A stretch of DNA of 64,000 nt from CBDCLY01 sp965218715 (GTDB taxonomy: Bacteria; Bacteroidota; Bacteroidia; Flavobacteriales_E; Vicingaceae). The DNA is taken from the NCBI GenBank assembly GCA_965218715.1, contig CBDCLY010000001.1:1-64000 (forward strand), written 5' to 3'. Below, one piece after another: positions 33,923 through 43,030 of the stretch (position 1 is the first letter of the stretch; every line of letters begins with the position of its first letter). A program made the position numbers and the translations under genes. The notes beneath the pieces were generated by a model that worked only from the letters and a program-made list of their open reading frames with translations, searched no databases and was not told where the DNA came from.

Positions 33923-35770
33923 TTAATTTATTTGCTCATTTTCTGGTTCAACATGATCTCCTCTTAAAAATCGAAATCGTTTTCTGCTTTCCACTACAAA
34001 AAGACTTGAAGGAAAATCAATAATAATTTTTTTATACATCTCCATGGCTCCCTCGGCATCTTCCAAGTGTATTTCTTTTAATTGAGCCAAGCGGAAAATT
34101 GCATCATCGGCTAATAAATCTGTAGGATGGTTTTGAATAATTTTATTCAAATGCTGCGCTGCTGTATCATATTGAAATTGCGCCAATGCCATCTCATATT
34201 TTTTGTAAAGGATGTCATCTTGTAACCCGTTGTATGGGAAGTGAAATAATATGGAGTCTAATGCTTTATTGGCATTTAAAAAATTTCGTTTTTTCTGCCA
34301 TAGTTCTGCTCTTGCAAACATGGCCAATGGGTCTACAACACTATCCAAGCCAAGGTTATCCGTAATGATTAAAGATAAATCAAGTGCATCATTGGAAATC
34401 AATTTTGAGGTGGAACCTTTTAAAACATCAAGTTGAGCCTGTGCCCAATTAAAATCGCCAACATAGAAGGCTACTTTTGCATTTTTAAACTTGGCTTCTT
34501 CGCCAATGATGTCGTATTTAAATTCTTTTTCAACTTGAGAATACAACAAGGAGGCGTCCCAAATTTGATCTTCTAAAAGGAAAAGGTCTGCAAGAGCTAT
34601 TTTACTTTTTGCAATTTGTTGTTTGCTAATTCCAGGCAATGAAATTAGATCTTCTAGAATTTGAATTCCTTTCTGGCGATCCAACAATCGATACGATTGA
34701 ATTTCTGCCATTTCCATTATCATGTCATAAGTAAGAGAACTTTTACCTAGCTCGGATAGTTTAACTTCATAGGCTGTTTTTAAATTCTCCCAATCACTTA
34801 TGGTAGTTTTAGCTGATTTTGCTAAAGCTGTTTTTTTAACATTCAATATTTTTAGCTGAGAAGGAATCAGATAAGGTGACTTCTTAAGTTGAATAATGCT
34901 TTCATAACTGGCAATTGCCGTTTCATAAGCCTGATTATTAGTGCACATTTGGGCCAACTTAAACAAGCGGAAGCCATTCTCATCTTGACGCCTTGTTAAA
35001 GCTTTTGCTTGAAGGAAGGCAGCATAGAATTTCTCATCTTGAATGTACAGCCAGATCAATAATTCAGAATAAACAAGTTGGTCTGGATTCTTTTGCACTC
35101 TACTTAATAGCTTTTCTTTTAATGCCTGCATTTGTTTGCCTTCAGGGTCTGGTCGTAATACTCTTGCAAATAGATTTTGAACGGTTTGAAGGTAGGCTTT
35201 ATTGAAAGAGATAATGTTTAGGTATTCTTCAATCAATTCATCGGTTTTTCCTTGTTGAGCGTAGGCATTGGCCAATTCAAACTGAAACAAACGTTCATCT
35301 TTTCCTTCTTTTCTTGCTTTTAGGTAGGTTCTTTCTACCCATTTGTACTTCTTATATTGATTGAAGCGATTGGCCAACATTCTAGTTTTTGTAGAAACTT
35401 CATCAATGGCTTTTACCCCATTTTTATAGGATTGCTCAGCAAGTTCTTCCTTATCTTGTTCCTCGTAAACATGCCCTAGGTCTACATTTACTTCTATTCG
35501 TTGGGGAAACTTTTTTAGTCTCTTTTTGCAAAGTTTTTCAGCTTCTTTAAATTCTTCTGTCTTAATGTATAATTCAAGAAGGCTTCCAAAGTCCGTGTCC
35601 GATTGGGTCTGTTTGTAAACAGTTTTGTAATAGCTTATGGCTTGTTTATTCTCACCATTATTAGCTGCTTGTTCAGCCAATTTCTTGGTGGTTTGTATCC
35701 CATTTTGTGCTCCAAGTGAAAGGGTGAAAGTAAAAAAGAGGAAGCTTAAGATCCAGCCTCTAGTTTTCAT
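33923..35770 (-). CDS. Exported tetratricopeptide-repeat protein
   Basis: A 615-residue protein with a signal peptide (about 1-21, ending SLGAQ) and helical repeats throughout. Good TPR-like units include AISYYKTVYKQTQSDTDF, RIEVNVDLGHVYEEQDKEEL, AYETAIASYESIIQLKKSP and, near the end, AEGAMEMYKKIIIDFPSSLF. Such proteins usually act as periplasmic scaffolds; the specific partner is unknown. Its first bases overlap the end of the upstream lipoprotein gene by 11 and it ends one base before DUF4286, so the three are co-transcribed. Confidence 0.82.
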   Translation of the reverse strand: MKTRGWILSFLFFTFTLSLGAQNGIQTTKKLAEQAANNGENKQAISYYKTVYKQTQSDTDFGSLLELYIKTEEFKEAEKLCKKRLKKFPQRIEVNVDLGHVYEEQDKEELAEQSYKNGVKAIDEVSTKTRMLANRFNQYKKYKWVERTYLKARKEGKDERLFQFELANAYAQQGKTDELIEEYLNIISFNKAYLQTVQNLFARVLRPDPEGKQMQALKEKLLSRVQKNPDQLVYSELLIWLYIQDEKFYAAFLQAKALTRRQDENGFRLFKLAQMCTNNQAYETAIASYESIIQLKKSPYLIPSQLKILNVKKTALAKSAKTTISDWENLKTAYEVKLSELGKSSLTYDMIMEMAEIQSYRLLDRQKGIQILEDLISLPGISKQQIAKSKIALADLFLLEDQIWDASLLYSQVEKEFKYDIIGEEAKFKNAKVAFYVGDFNWAQAQLDVLKGSTSKLISNDALDLSLIITDNLGLDSVVDPLAMFARAELWQKKRNFLNANKALDSILFHFPYNGLQDDILYKKYEMALAQFQYDTAAQHLNKIIQNHPTDLLADDAIFRLAQLKEIHLEDAEGAMEMYKKIIIDFPSSLFVVESRKRFRFLRGDHVEPENEQIN

Positions 35771-36320
35771 TATTACTGTTTGCGCTAGATTTCGAAATGG
35801 CCAAAATAGAATCTATTTTCGGATTTAAGGTATCGTAAATTGGAAGAATGGTATTGATGGCTCTTAAAACTTCATTTACAGCTTCTTCTGCAAGAACGAT
35901 ATTGTTCGACTCTAAATGATAATACCGATCGAATTGAGTTTCGTCTACGATGTCATTATTAACATCGTGGTTAAGGTCTTGAATCTGTTTTTTACACAGC
36001 TCCATTTCTTTTAGACTTTTAGAATAATTTGCCTGAAACAATTTAAAAGCCTTTCTTAAAGCATAGTATCTATCTATGGTTTTTGCAGTATTCACATCAA
36101 TGGTATCAGTCATTTTATTTTGAATAAAGTTGACGTTCTCCCAAAAATGGCTTGCATTTGCGAATGCTTTGGCCGTGTCTAAAGAATTTAATTCTTGTAG
36201 ACTGCTGTCTGCACGCAATGATAGTTCATTAAGTTGTTCTTGTTTTTCAGTACTTATTTTCGGGGCACATGAGGAAACGAATAAAGAAACTAGGATGACA
36301 AAAGCAAAAGAGTATTTCAT
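35760..36320 (-). CDS. Putative lipoprotein of unknown function
   Basis: A 186-residue protein with a lipobox (SLFVSSCAPK, lipid on Cys18) and an otherwise helical, charged sequence with likely coiled-coil stretches. I do not recognise the family. It overlaps the serS stop (TAATG) and the start of the exported TPR gene. Two adjacent exported genes suggest they work together in the periplasm, which is inference. Confidence 0.8.
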   Translation of the reverse strand: MKYSFAFVILVSLFVSSCAPKISTEKQEQLNELSLRADSSLQELNSLDTAKAFANASHFWENVNFIQNKMTDTIDVNTAKTIDRYYALRKAFKLFQANYSKSLKEMELCKKQIQDLNHDVNNDIVDETQFDRYYHLESNNIVLAEEAVNEVLRAINTILPIYDTLNPKIDSILAISKSSANSNNEN

Positions 36321-37591
36321 TAATCGATGAAATTAAATTTAGTGTAAGGTACCAAAACTGGAGGAACATGGATGCCCTTTTCGCTTTGAAAATTCTCAAG
36401 TAAGGCAGCTAAAATTCTTGGCAAAGCAAGCGCACTGCCATTTAGAGTGTGAGCCAGCTCTGTTTTTCCTTGATCATTTTTAAACCTCAATTTTAATCGG
36501 TTCGATTGATAGGTTTCAAAGTTGGAGACTGAACTTACTTCTAACCATTTTTTTTGTGCTGCAGAATACACTTCAAAGTCATATGTAATGGCAGAGGTAA
36601 AGCCAAGGTCTCCCCCGCAAAGCAAGGCTATGCGATATTGTAGCCCAAGTTTCTCCAGCAAGGATTTAATGTGGTTTACCATTCCATCTAAAGCTTCATA
36701 CGATTTATTTGGATGTTCTATTTGCACAATTTCCACTTTATCAAACTGATGCAATCGATTCAAGCCCCTTACATCTTTTCCATAAGACCCAGCTTCCCTT
36801 CTAAAGCATGGTGTGTAGCCGCAATTTTTAATTGGAAAATCGCTTTCTTTTACAATAACATCTCTGTAGATGTTAGTAATTGGCACTTCTGCAGTTGGGA
36901 TCAAATAAAGGTCGTCGGCCTGAACGTGATACATTTGTCCTTCTTTGTCGGGAAGTTGGCCTGTTCCTCTTCCAGAAGCTTCGTTTACCAGGTGAGGAGG
37001 GATGACTTCTTCATATCCAGCTTCTTCAGCTTGATCGAGGAAAAAATTGATCAATGCTCTTTGAAGTTTTGCTCCCTTTCCTTGATAAACAGGAAAGCCA
37101 GCACCAGATATCTTTACACCTAATTCAAAGTCAATTAAACCATATTTCTTTGCTAATTCCCAATGAGGAATTGCTTCAAAATTATATTGAAGTTCTTGTC
37201 CGTGCTCCTCAATAATTTTATTATCATTTTCAGAATTTCCTGCGGGAACAATGCTATTTGGGACATTTGGCAGGTGAATAAGAGCCTCTTCAATGGCAGA
37301 TTCATTTCGTTTTAAATCTTCCTTTAAGTGATTGCTTTTCTCCTTGATTTCTCCGGTTTTAGCCTTTAAAGAGTTTGCTTCTTCTGCATTGCCAGATTTG
37401 TACAACTCGCCTATTTGCTTTGCCAAACCATTGGCTTCATTAAGCATGGAATCCAAAGATTGCTGCGTTTCTTTCCTCTGATTATCCAATTCGATAATTT
37501 GATCAAGTTGCGAGGAAACATCTAGGTTTCTCTTTTTATATCGAAGAATTAGATCCGCTTTTTCCGCTCTAATAGTGCTTACTTGTAACAT
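36320..37591 (-). CDS. serS: Seryl-tRNA synthetase
   Basis: A 423-residue class II synthetase. The N-terminal tRNA-binding coiled coil spans about 28-105. Motif 2 is in YTPCFRREAGSYGKDVRGL (about 266-284) and motif 3 is in LNGSALALPRILAALLENFQ (about 385-404). YLIPTAEVPITNIYRD lies between. Length is normal. It is the first gene of the operon ending in rsmA and lies just after the rpmA terminator, with 80 bases between the coding regions. Confidence 0.97.
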   Translation of the reverse strand: MLQVSTIRAEKADLILRYKKRNLDVSSQLDQIIELDNQRKETQQSLDSMLNEANGLAKQIGELYKSGNAEEANSLKAKTGEIKEKSNHLKEDLKRNESAIEEALIHLPNVPNSIVPAGNSENDNKIIEEHGQELQYNFEAIPHWELAKKYGLIDFELGVKISGAGFPVYQGKGAKLQRALINFFLDQAEEAGYEEVIPPHLVNEASGRGTGQLPDKEGQMYHVQADDLYLIPTAEVPITNIYRDVIVKESDFPIKNCGYTPCFRREAGSYGKDVRGLNRLHQFDKVEIVQIEHPNKSYEALDGMVNHIKSLLEKLGLQYRIALLCGGDLGFTSAITYDFEVYSAAQKKWLEVSSVSNFETYQSNRLKLRFKNDQGKTELAHTLNGSALALPRILAALLENFQSEKGIHVPPVLVPYTKFNFID

Positions 37592-37608
37592 TTTTATACT
37601 TTATTTTT

Positions 37609-37650
37609 CAAAAAAAAACCCTCATATGCTGCAGAACAGAATAGAGGGTT
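37609..37650 (-). terminator. Terminator after rpmA
   Basis: On the minus strand AACCCTC (37650-37644) pairs with GAGGGTT (37623-37617) around a 20-base loop and is followed by a run of about eight T. Confidence 0.75.
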
Positions 37651-37670
37651 ATAATGCTGTTATGAAAAGC

Positions 37671-37934
37671 TTATGCTTCTGCAGCAGGCTTTACATGAAC
37701 AAAAGATTTTTGGTTAGCTCTTGTTTGAAAGCTAACAACTCCATCTTTAAGTGCAAAAAGTGTATGGTCTTTTCCCATTCCAACATTTTCACCTGGATTG
37801 TGTTTTGTTCCTCGTTGTCTTACGATAATGTTTCCAGCGATGGCTTCTTGTCCACCAAAGATTTTCACCCCAAGGCGTTTACTTTCTGAATCTCTACCGT
37901 TCTTCGAACTACCGGCTCCTTTTTTATGTGCCAT
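37671..37934 (-). CDS. rpmA: Ribosomal protein bL27
   Basis: An 87-residue bL27: MAHKKGAGSSKNGRDSESKR then LGVKIFGGQEAIAGNIIVRQ, TKHNPGENVGMGKDHTLFAL and a short Ala-rich end. There is no cleavable N-terminal extension of the Firmicutes type, so the N terminus reaches the peptidyl-transferase centre directly. It follows rplU by 21 bases and ends at a terminator. Confidence 0.97.
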   Translation of the reverse strand: MAHKKGAGSSKNGRDSESKRLGVKIFGGQEAIAGNIIVRQRGTKHNPGENVGMGKDHTLFALKDGVVSFQTRANQKSFVHVKPAAEA

Positions 37935-37955
37935 GATTTATAGGTTTAGGATTTA

Positions 37956-38492
37956 TTATTTTTCAGCAGATCCTTTGTCTTCTTTCTTAGGACTTGCTTT
38001 TTTAGCTGTTGTTTTTGGCTTAGCGGCAGCTTTAGGGGCAGTCGCTTTCTTTTCAGTCGCCTTCTTAGGACTAGCTGGCTTTTTCGCTTCACTTGCCTTA
38101 GCCTTTGGCTTTGCTTCTGTTTTTACTTCAGCTTTAGCAGGTTCAGCTTTTGCAGCTGGTTTAGCTTTTGGCTTAGCAGTGGAAGCACCAATTCCGGCAA
38201 TCTCTATTTTACTTAGATATTGACGGTGGCCGTTGCGCACTTTATAACCTTTTCTTCTTTTCTTTTTCAAGACGATTACTTTATCGCCTTTAAGGTGTTC
38301 CAGAATCTTTGCTGAAACCGATACACCTTTTACAGCTGGGGCGCCAACTTCAATTTTATCGCCATCTGCAGTTAAAAGAACATTGTCAAAAGAAACTTTT
38401 GATCCTTCTTTTCCCTCCAAACGATGAACAAATAATTGTTGATCTTTCTCTACTTTGTACTGTTGCCCTGCTATTTCTACAATTGCGTACAT
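37956..38492 (-). CDS. rplU: Ribosomal protein bL21 with long basic C-terminal extension
   Basis: A 178-residue bL21. Residues 1-100 are the normal protein (MYAIVEIAGQQYKVEKDQ, LLTADGDKIEVGAPAVKG, KKKRRKGYKVRNGHRQ). Residues about 101-178 are an added tail made almost only of Ala, Lys, Pro and Glu (AKPKAKPAAKAEPAKAE, then SPKK and KTTAKKAS), resembling histone H1 tails. Typical bL21 is about 100 residues. The tail is probably disordered and may contact rRNA, or DNA. A well-formed promoter lies at 38529-38559. Confidence 0.95.
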   Translation of the reverse strand: MYAIVEIAGQQYKVEKDQQLFVHRLEGKEGSKVSFDNVLLTADGDKIEVGAPAVKGVSVSAKILEHLKGDKVIVLKKKRRKGYKVRNGHRQYLSKIEIAGIGASTAKPKAKPAAKAEPAKAEVKTEAKPKAKASEAKKPASPKKATEKKATAPKAAAKPKTTAKKASPKKEDKGSAEK

Positions 38493-38528
38493 GATTAGGG
38501 TTCTCGTTAGTTTTTAAAAAATGGAGGG

Positions 38529-38559
38529 CAAATTTACTAAAAGCCTTTCGTAAAACAAA
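38529..38559 (-). promoter_or_regulatory. Promoter of rplU-rpmA
   Basis: On the minus strand TTTG (38559-38556), a gap of 19 bases, then TAAATTTG (38536-38529). This is a complete match to the Bacteroidota -33/-7 promoter, about 36 bases before the rplU ATG. Confidence 0.7.
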
Positions 38560-38566
38560 AGCTTTC

Positions 38567-39493
38567 TTATTTTTTATTGTCCCTTTCTTCTAAGGCTTTT
38601 CGTTCTAGACTATTCTCTCTATTTACCATATAAACACCCATCAGGATAATTCCAATGAAAGCCAATTGTGAGACTAGTATGGTTTCACCATCAAAAAATC
38701 CCCAAAGTATGGCAAAAATAGGAATGATATACGTCACTGATGATGCAAAGACTGGCGAAACTCTTTTGATGATCATGTTAAAAAGGATTACAGCGAAAGC
38801 AGTTCCAAATATGGCAAGTAGGGCAATATATCCTAAACTCTCCATTGCAGATTCTTCCACTTTTAATGTCTCAAGGAAGTCTGTGCTGAAGAGATGAATT
38901 CCGGCTAAAGGCCCAATCAATAAAAACCCAAAACTGGTGATGTTTAGAGAATGTACTTCGGCTAATTTTGTTTTGATGAAATTGATGTTAATGGCATAAC
39001 AAATGGTTGCTAGAACTACGAAGGCACCATAGCTCAAATCTGTATTGGAAATTCCACTGCCTTGTCCTGCACCCAACAATCCCAGCGCACCAATTAATCC
39101 TAAGCCAACACCTATGAGTTTTAGTTTGGTGATCTTAAGTTTAAAAAAGCTGATGCCAATAATTACAGTAAATAATGGTACCAATGAATTCAGCATCCCA
39201 CTTAATGAACTATTGATGTGGGTTTGAGCCTTGGTAAATAAATAGGCAGGTATTCCACTTCCTAAAAGTCCGGCAATTAAAATGTTTATCCATTGTCTCG
39301 ACTTGATCTTCTTAACATTTTTAATAATGATGGGAGAGAGAAAAATAAATGAGATCAGGATTCTTAAGGAGGCAACTTGGGTGTGATCAAATGTGTTTAA
39401 TCCTCGCTTCATCAAAATAAAGGAGCTGCCCCATATAAATGCAAGTAAAACAAGTACAGTCCACTGGACAATTGGCTTTTTGAAATCGAACAT
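38567..39493 (-). CDS. EamA/DMT-family transporter
   Basis: A 308-residue inner-membrane protein with about ten helices in two EamA halves. The first helix is VQWTVLVLLAFIWGSSFILM (the WGSSF motif is typical), and the second half begins near SYGAFVVLATICYAININF. Members export amino acids or other metabolites; the substrate cannot be read here. It stands alone, divergent from the metal-binding lipoprotein gene. Confidence 0.9.
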   Translation of the reverse strand: MFDFKKPIVQWTVLVLLAFIWGSSFILMKRGLNTFDHTQVASLRILISFIFLSPIIIKNVKKIKSRQWINILIAGLLGSGIPAYLFTKAQTHINSSLSGMLNSLVPLFTVIIGISFFKLKITKLKLIGVGLGLIGALGLLGAGQGSGISNTDLSYGAFVVLATICYAININFIKTKLAEVHSLNITSFGFLLIGPLAGIHLFSTDFLETLKVEESAMESLGYIALLAIFGTAFAVILFNMIIKRVSPVFASSVTYIIPIFAILWGFFDGETILVSQLAFIGIILMGVYMVNRENSLERKALEERDNKK

Positions 39494-39555
39494 AATAGAT
39501 GGCGAAATTAGTTCTTTTCCTAAGTAGAATTCTAAAAGTGAATTGCATTTATGAG

Positions 39556-39563
39556 TATCTTTG
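39556..39563 (+). promoter_or_regulatory. -7 promoter element of the HMA lipoprotein gene
   Basis: TATCTTTG matches TAnnTTTG, 16 bases before the ATG at 39580. Confidence 0.45.
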
Positions 39564-39579
39564 TTGGAAATCGAATCCC

Positions 39580-40029
39580 ATGAAAGCCCTCAGAATTTTT
39601 CTCTTTTGTATCATTTCTTTTAGTGTTTTAATTGCTTGCCAGCAGGTGAAGCAAGAACCTGTGCTAGCCTCAGTAGAGATGAAAGTTGATGGAATGGTTT
39701 GTGCCATGGGTTGTGCGAAATACATAGAAGATAAAGTGGCGGATTTAGATGGCGTGACAAAAAGTGTGGTTGATTATGAAAGTGGAATTGCAAGCTTTGA
39801 ATTTGACGAAACTCAAACCAATTCTAAAGAACTAGAGGCATACATAGATGACATACATGACGGTCAATACCAAGCAGAAATAATTGATTCCAAAGAAAAG
39901 ACCTCTGAAGAAAAGAACTTAGAAATGGAATCAAACCAAGAAGACGAGGAGACGCTTAGCACGGTAAGAAAGCCTTTTCATTTTTCTCTTCCTGATTTAT
40001 TGGGATACTTCCTAAAGTCTTTGAGGTAA
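39580..40029 (+). CDS. Lipoprotein with heavy-metal-associated (HMA) domain
   Basis: A 149-residue protein. Lipobox FSVLIACQQ at the N terminus, then an HMA fold (about 27-105) with the metal site in VDGMVCAMGCAKYIEDK. Classical HMA sites are GMTCxxC; here the two Cys are three residues apart (C-A-M-G-C), a variant I know from other Bacteroidota. The C-terminal part is acidic (EKTSEEKNLEMESNQEDEE), followed by a short basic end. The open frame starts 27 codons earlier, but the lipoprotein signal fixes the start. It likely binds Cu+ or another soft metal in the periplasm and lies 28 bases before the heme A synthase gene. Confidence 0.87.
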   Translation: MKALRIFLFCIISFSVLIACQQVKQEPVLASVEMKVDGMVCAMGCAKYIEDKVADLDGVTKSVVDYESGIASFEFDETQTNSKELEAYIDDIHDGQYQAEIIDSKEKTSEEKNLEMESNQEDEETLSTVRKPFHFSLPDLLGYFLKSLR

Positions 40030-40057
40030 TTCCTTATCAACTAATAATTAGAATTTC

Positions 40058-41081
40058 ATGAGCAAACAAAACAAGCCTATTATTATCTGGCTATTAATTG
40101 GTTGCGTTCTTATTTTCTTTATGGTGGCCATCGGGGGGACTTACTCGTTTAACGCATTCTGGTCTTTCCATGGTTGAATGGAATTTATTCATGGGCAGCA
40201 TTCCTCCTACAAGTGCAGAAGACTGGCAATTATTGTTTGACAAATACAAAGAATACCCGGAATATCAACTGGTCAATTTCAATATAGATTTAGAAGAATT
40301 TAAATCAATATTTTATTGGGAGTATGGCCATAGGATGTTTGGACGATTAATCGGACTTGTGTTCATTTTACCATTCTTATGGTTTGCTTTTAAAAGAAGA
40401 ATCAGCAAAGAATTGTATCCCAAATTGATATTGATCTTATTCATGGGTGCCTTTCAAGGATTCCTTGGTTGGTACATGGTGAAAAGCGGTTTAATCAAAG
40501 ACCCTGATGTCAGCCACTATCGATTGGCAATGCATTTGGTGACCGCCTTTCTCACTTTTGCCTACACCTTTTGGGTGGCATTAGGTTTATGGTTCCCAAA
40601 GGCCGAAAAGAGCATAGTGAATGTAAAAAATGCGCTGAAGATTCTTTTGCCAATTTTAATGGTTCAAATAACTTGGGGCGCATATGTTGCTGGTTTAAAT
40701 GCTGGGAAAATTTACAATCATTGGCCAAAGATGTCTGATGAATGGATTCCGGAAGCTGTTTATAACATGAAACCCATTTGGATAAACTTCATTTCAGGTC
40801 TTGCCGGGGTTCAGTTCGTACACCGTTATTTGGCTTACTTGGTTCTTGGAATAGTATTTTACATCGCTTTTGTTGTCCTAAAGTCAGAAATAACTAAGCT
40901 CCAAAAAAAATCAATTATTTACCTAACCCTAGCTGTATTCTTTCAGTTCGTTCTAGGAGTATTTGCACTCTTGTATCAGGTTCCAGTATCACTAGGACTG
41001 GCTCATCAGCTGGGTGCTTACCTTTTATTAGGGTCTAGTGTGTTTGCAATGCATCAATTTAGAGGGAATGTTTCCACCTAA
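40058..41081 (+). CDS. ctaA: Heme A synthase, COX15/CtaA family (one frameshift)
   Basis: Heme o is oxidised to heme a for cytochrome oxidase. The frame from ATG 40058 (MSKQNKPIIIWLLIG) reaches VAIGG and then breaks at a run of six G (40133-40138). With five G it reads IGGLTRLTHSGLSMVEWN, the family signature, and continues to 41081 for 340 residues. Four heme-linked His are expected and candidates are in WEYGHRMFGR, LAMHLVTAF, VQFVHRYLAY and LAHQLGAY. About eight membrane helices are visible. The open frame beginning at 40098 is an artefact of the shift. Its 3' end overlaps the convergent gldD by 23 bases. Confidence 0.92.
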
Positions 41082-41643
41082 AACTTTCTATAAAATTGGA
41101 GATGTCTTCTACCAAAAAATCTTGCACAGGAGCAATGGAGTCAAAATTGGGTACTACATTAAAATACAAAGCCCCTCTTAAAAAGTGATGGTTGCTATCA
41201 GTTAAAAAAAACTGAGCACCAGATGCTGCATTTCCATCAATTTGATATAAGGTTCCATAAACCTTTGATTCTGGATTAAAAACTTGATTTTCTTTAATGT
41301 TTTGCGCTTTCGCAACATGTTTGTAAACAAGTGTACGTGCGTCTTCTAATAATTTGTTGGCATTGCTATCTACTTGAATGTAACTGAGATGAAGCCTTGC
41401 ACTAAATCTTGGAAATTCGATGTCAAAGAAATTTGGTTCATTCGAATTTCGATTTAAATTAACTCTTGCGTAATGTGGCAATTCAAATTGGAATGGAAAA
41501 TCGACGCTATCAATTAAAGTGTTTTTCTTTTCAGGCAAATCGATTCGATAATATCCTGTAGGTTTAGGGAGGTTTGTTTCACTACATCCTTCAAAGAGCA
41601 GGATGGAAATGAATAGAATAAAAAGGGTCTTTATTGAATTCAT
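41059..41643 (-). CDS. gldD: Gliding motility lipoprotein GldD
   Basis: A 194-residue lipoprotein: lipobox ISILLFEGCSE, then PKPTGYYRIDLPEKK, the GldD start pattern, LHLSYIQVD, and a conserved YGTLYQIDGNAASGAQFFLT. GldD is needed for gliding and for T9SS function in Flavobacterium johnsoniae, though its biochemical role is not settled. It overlaps gldE by four bases, as in other flavobacteria. Confidence 0.93.
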   Translation of the reverse strand: MNSIKTLFILFISILLFEGCSETNLPKPTGYYRIDLPEKKNTLIDSVDFPFQFELPHYARVNLNRNSNEPNFFDIEFPRFSARLHLSYIQVDSNANKLLEDARTLVYKHVAKAQNIKENQVFNPESKVYGTLYQIDGNAASGAQFFLTDSNHHFLRGALYFNVVPNFDSIAPVQDFLVEDISNFIESFRWKHSL

Positions 41644-42959
41644 TTTTCAGCCCGAATTACAGGTATGGTTAATTTTATTCGTTTTACGCGCCGTCTATCT
41701 GCCGCTTCTATGCTTATTTGATAGTCGTTTAGTCTCATTTTTTCATTCTTCTTGGGAATTTTACCGAACAGTTCTAAAACTAAGCCTGCCAAAGTTTCAG
41801 CTTCCCCTTTTTCTGCATCAAATTCTTCGCCGTCGATATCCAATACTCGATACATGTCGTTGAGTGCAATTTTACCTTCGAACACGTAATTGTAATCATC
41901 CAATTTCGAGTAGGTAAGGTCGTCGTCGTCAAATTCATCACTTATTTCACCTACAATTTCTTCTAGGATATCTTCTAGGCTAATGATTCCTGAGCTTCCG
42001 CCGTACTCATCAACAACCACAGCTAAGTGAATTTTCTTAGTTTGAAACTCCCGTAATAGATCATCAATCTTTTTTCCTTCTGGAACAAAAAAGGGCTTTC
42101 GAATTAATTTTCTCCAATCTAAATCTGCTTGGTTTAGATGCGGCAAAAGGTCTTTGATGTATAAAATGCCTAAAACATTGTCAAAATTTTCTTCAAAAAC
42201 AGGGATTCTTGAGTAGCCTGAGTCTAAAATTGTTGCTAGCACTTCTGGATAGGTTTGATTAGAATCAATGCAAGTAACATCAACTCGGGAAGTCATCACC
42301 TGTTTAACATCCGTATTGCCAAAATTGACGATTCCTTTTAAAATTTGATGGTCTTTTTGAGTCTCTTTTCCTTCCCCTTCTTCTGCGGTAAGATCGAGCG
42401 CTTGAGACAATTCGTCGACAGAAATGTTGTGGCCTTTCTTTTTAATTCGCTTGTCAATAAATGTTGTACTACTCACTAAGAGAGAGCTAAATGGCATCAA
42501 AACTGTGCGAATGCTGCTCAGTGGAAGGGCCATAAAGTTGGCCAATTTTAAAGGGCTTCTATTGGCATAGATTTTTGGAATTACCTCTCCAAGAAGCAGT
42601 AGTAAAAAGGTCACTACTATCACTTGAATTACAAATCGACTAGTTAAGCTAAGCGAACTAGGCATTAATCCTTCGGCAATAAAACTAGAAAGAATAACGA
42701 TCCCAACATTTACAAAATTATTGGCGATTAAGATGGTGGCCAATAAGTTTTTGGGACGGTCTAATAGAGAGCTGATCGATTTAAATGCCTTTACTTTCTC
42801 TTGTTCAATTTCCTCTTTATCGGCAGGGCTTAATGAAAAATATGCAACTTCAGATCCTGAAAGTAATGCAGAGAGTGCCAGTAAGACTAGCATGATCAGG
42901 CAAGATAAAATGATTTCGACATGAGAGGAGACCCCCTCAGTCATCGTGGCAATGAACAT
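41640..42959 (-). CDS. gldE: Gliding motility-associated protein GldE (CNNM/CorC-like)
   Basis: A membrane protein of the CNNM/HlyC family. DUF21 helices occupy the first 190 residues (SALLSGSEVAYFSLSPADKE near the start). A CBS pair contains MTSRVDVTCI, GYSRIPVFEENFDNVLGILY and AVVVDEYGGSSGIISLEDIL, and a CorC/HlyC domain lies near the end (FEGKIALNDMYRVLD). GldE works with GldD in gliding/T9SS. The open frame could start at a TTG (42986); I chose the first in-frame ATG (42959), with another ATG at 42944. Confidence 0.92.
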   Translation of the reverse strand: MFIATMTEGVSSHVEIILSCLIMLVLLALSALLSGSEVAYFSLSPADKEEIEQEKVKAFKSISSLLDRPKNLLATILIANNFVNVGIVILSSFIAEGLMPSSLSLTSRFVIQVIVVTFLLLLLGEVIPKIYANRSPLKLANFMALPLSSIRTVLMPFSSLLVSSTTFIDKRIKKKGHNISVDELSQALDLTAEEGEGKETQKDHQILKGIVNFGNTDVKQVMTSRVDVTCIDSNQTYPEVLATILDSGYSRIPVFEENFDNVLGILYIKDLLPHLNQADLDWRKLIRKPFFVPEGKKIDDLLREFQTKKIHLAVVVDEYGGSSGIISLEDILEEIVGEISDEFDDDDLTYSKLDDYNYVFEGKIALNDMYRVLDIDGEEFDAEKGEAETLAGLVLELFGKIPKKNEKMRLNDYQISIEAADRRRVKRIKLTIPVIRAEK

Positions 42960-43030
42960 GAAAGACTGTTCAAATGAGTCGTCCAATGTTGTTTTTTTCG
43001 TTAGTACAGGCCTGTTTCATCTGCATTAAA

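Noticed and set aside
40130..40140. Programmed ribosomal frameshift at the six G of the heme A synthase gene
   Set aside because: I see no stimulatory structure, the family is not known to use frameshifting, and two unrelated genes show similar one-base homopolymer gains.
40098..40150. Separate start for heme A synthase at 40098
   Set aside because: It is produced by the frameshift; the conserved N terminus begins at 40058 in the other frame.
43005..43014. Perfect 10-base palindrome ACAGGCCTGT between ssb and gldE
   Set aside because: It is too short to be a terminator, has no T tract in place, and such a site can occur by chance.
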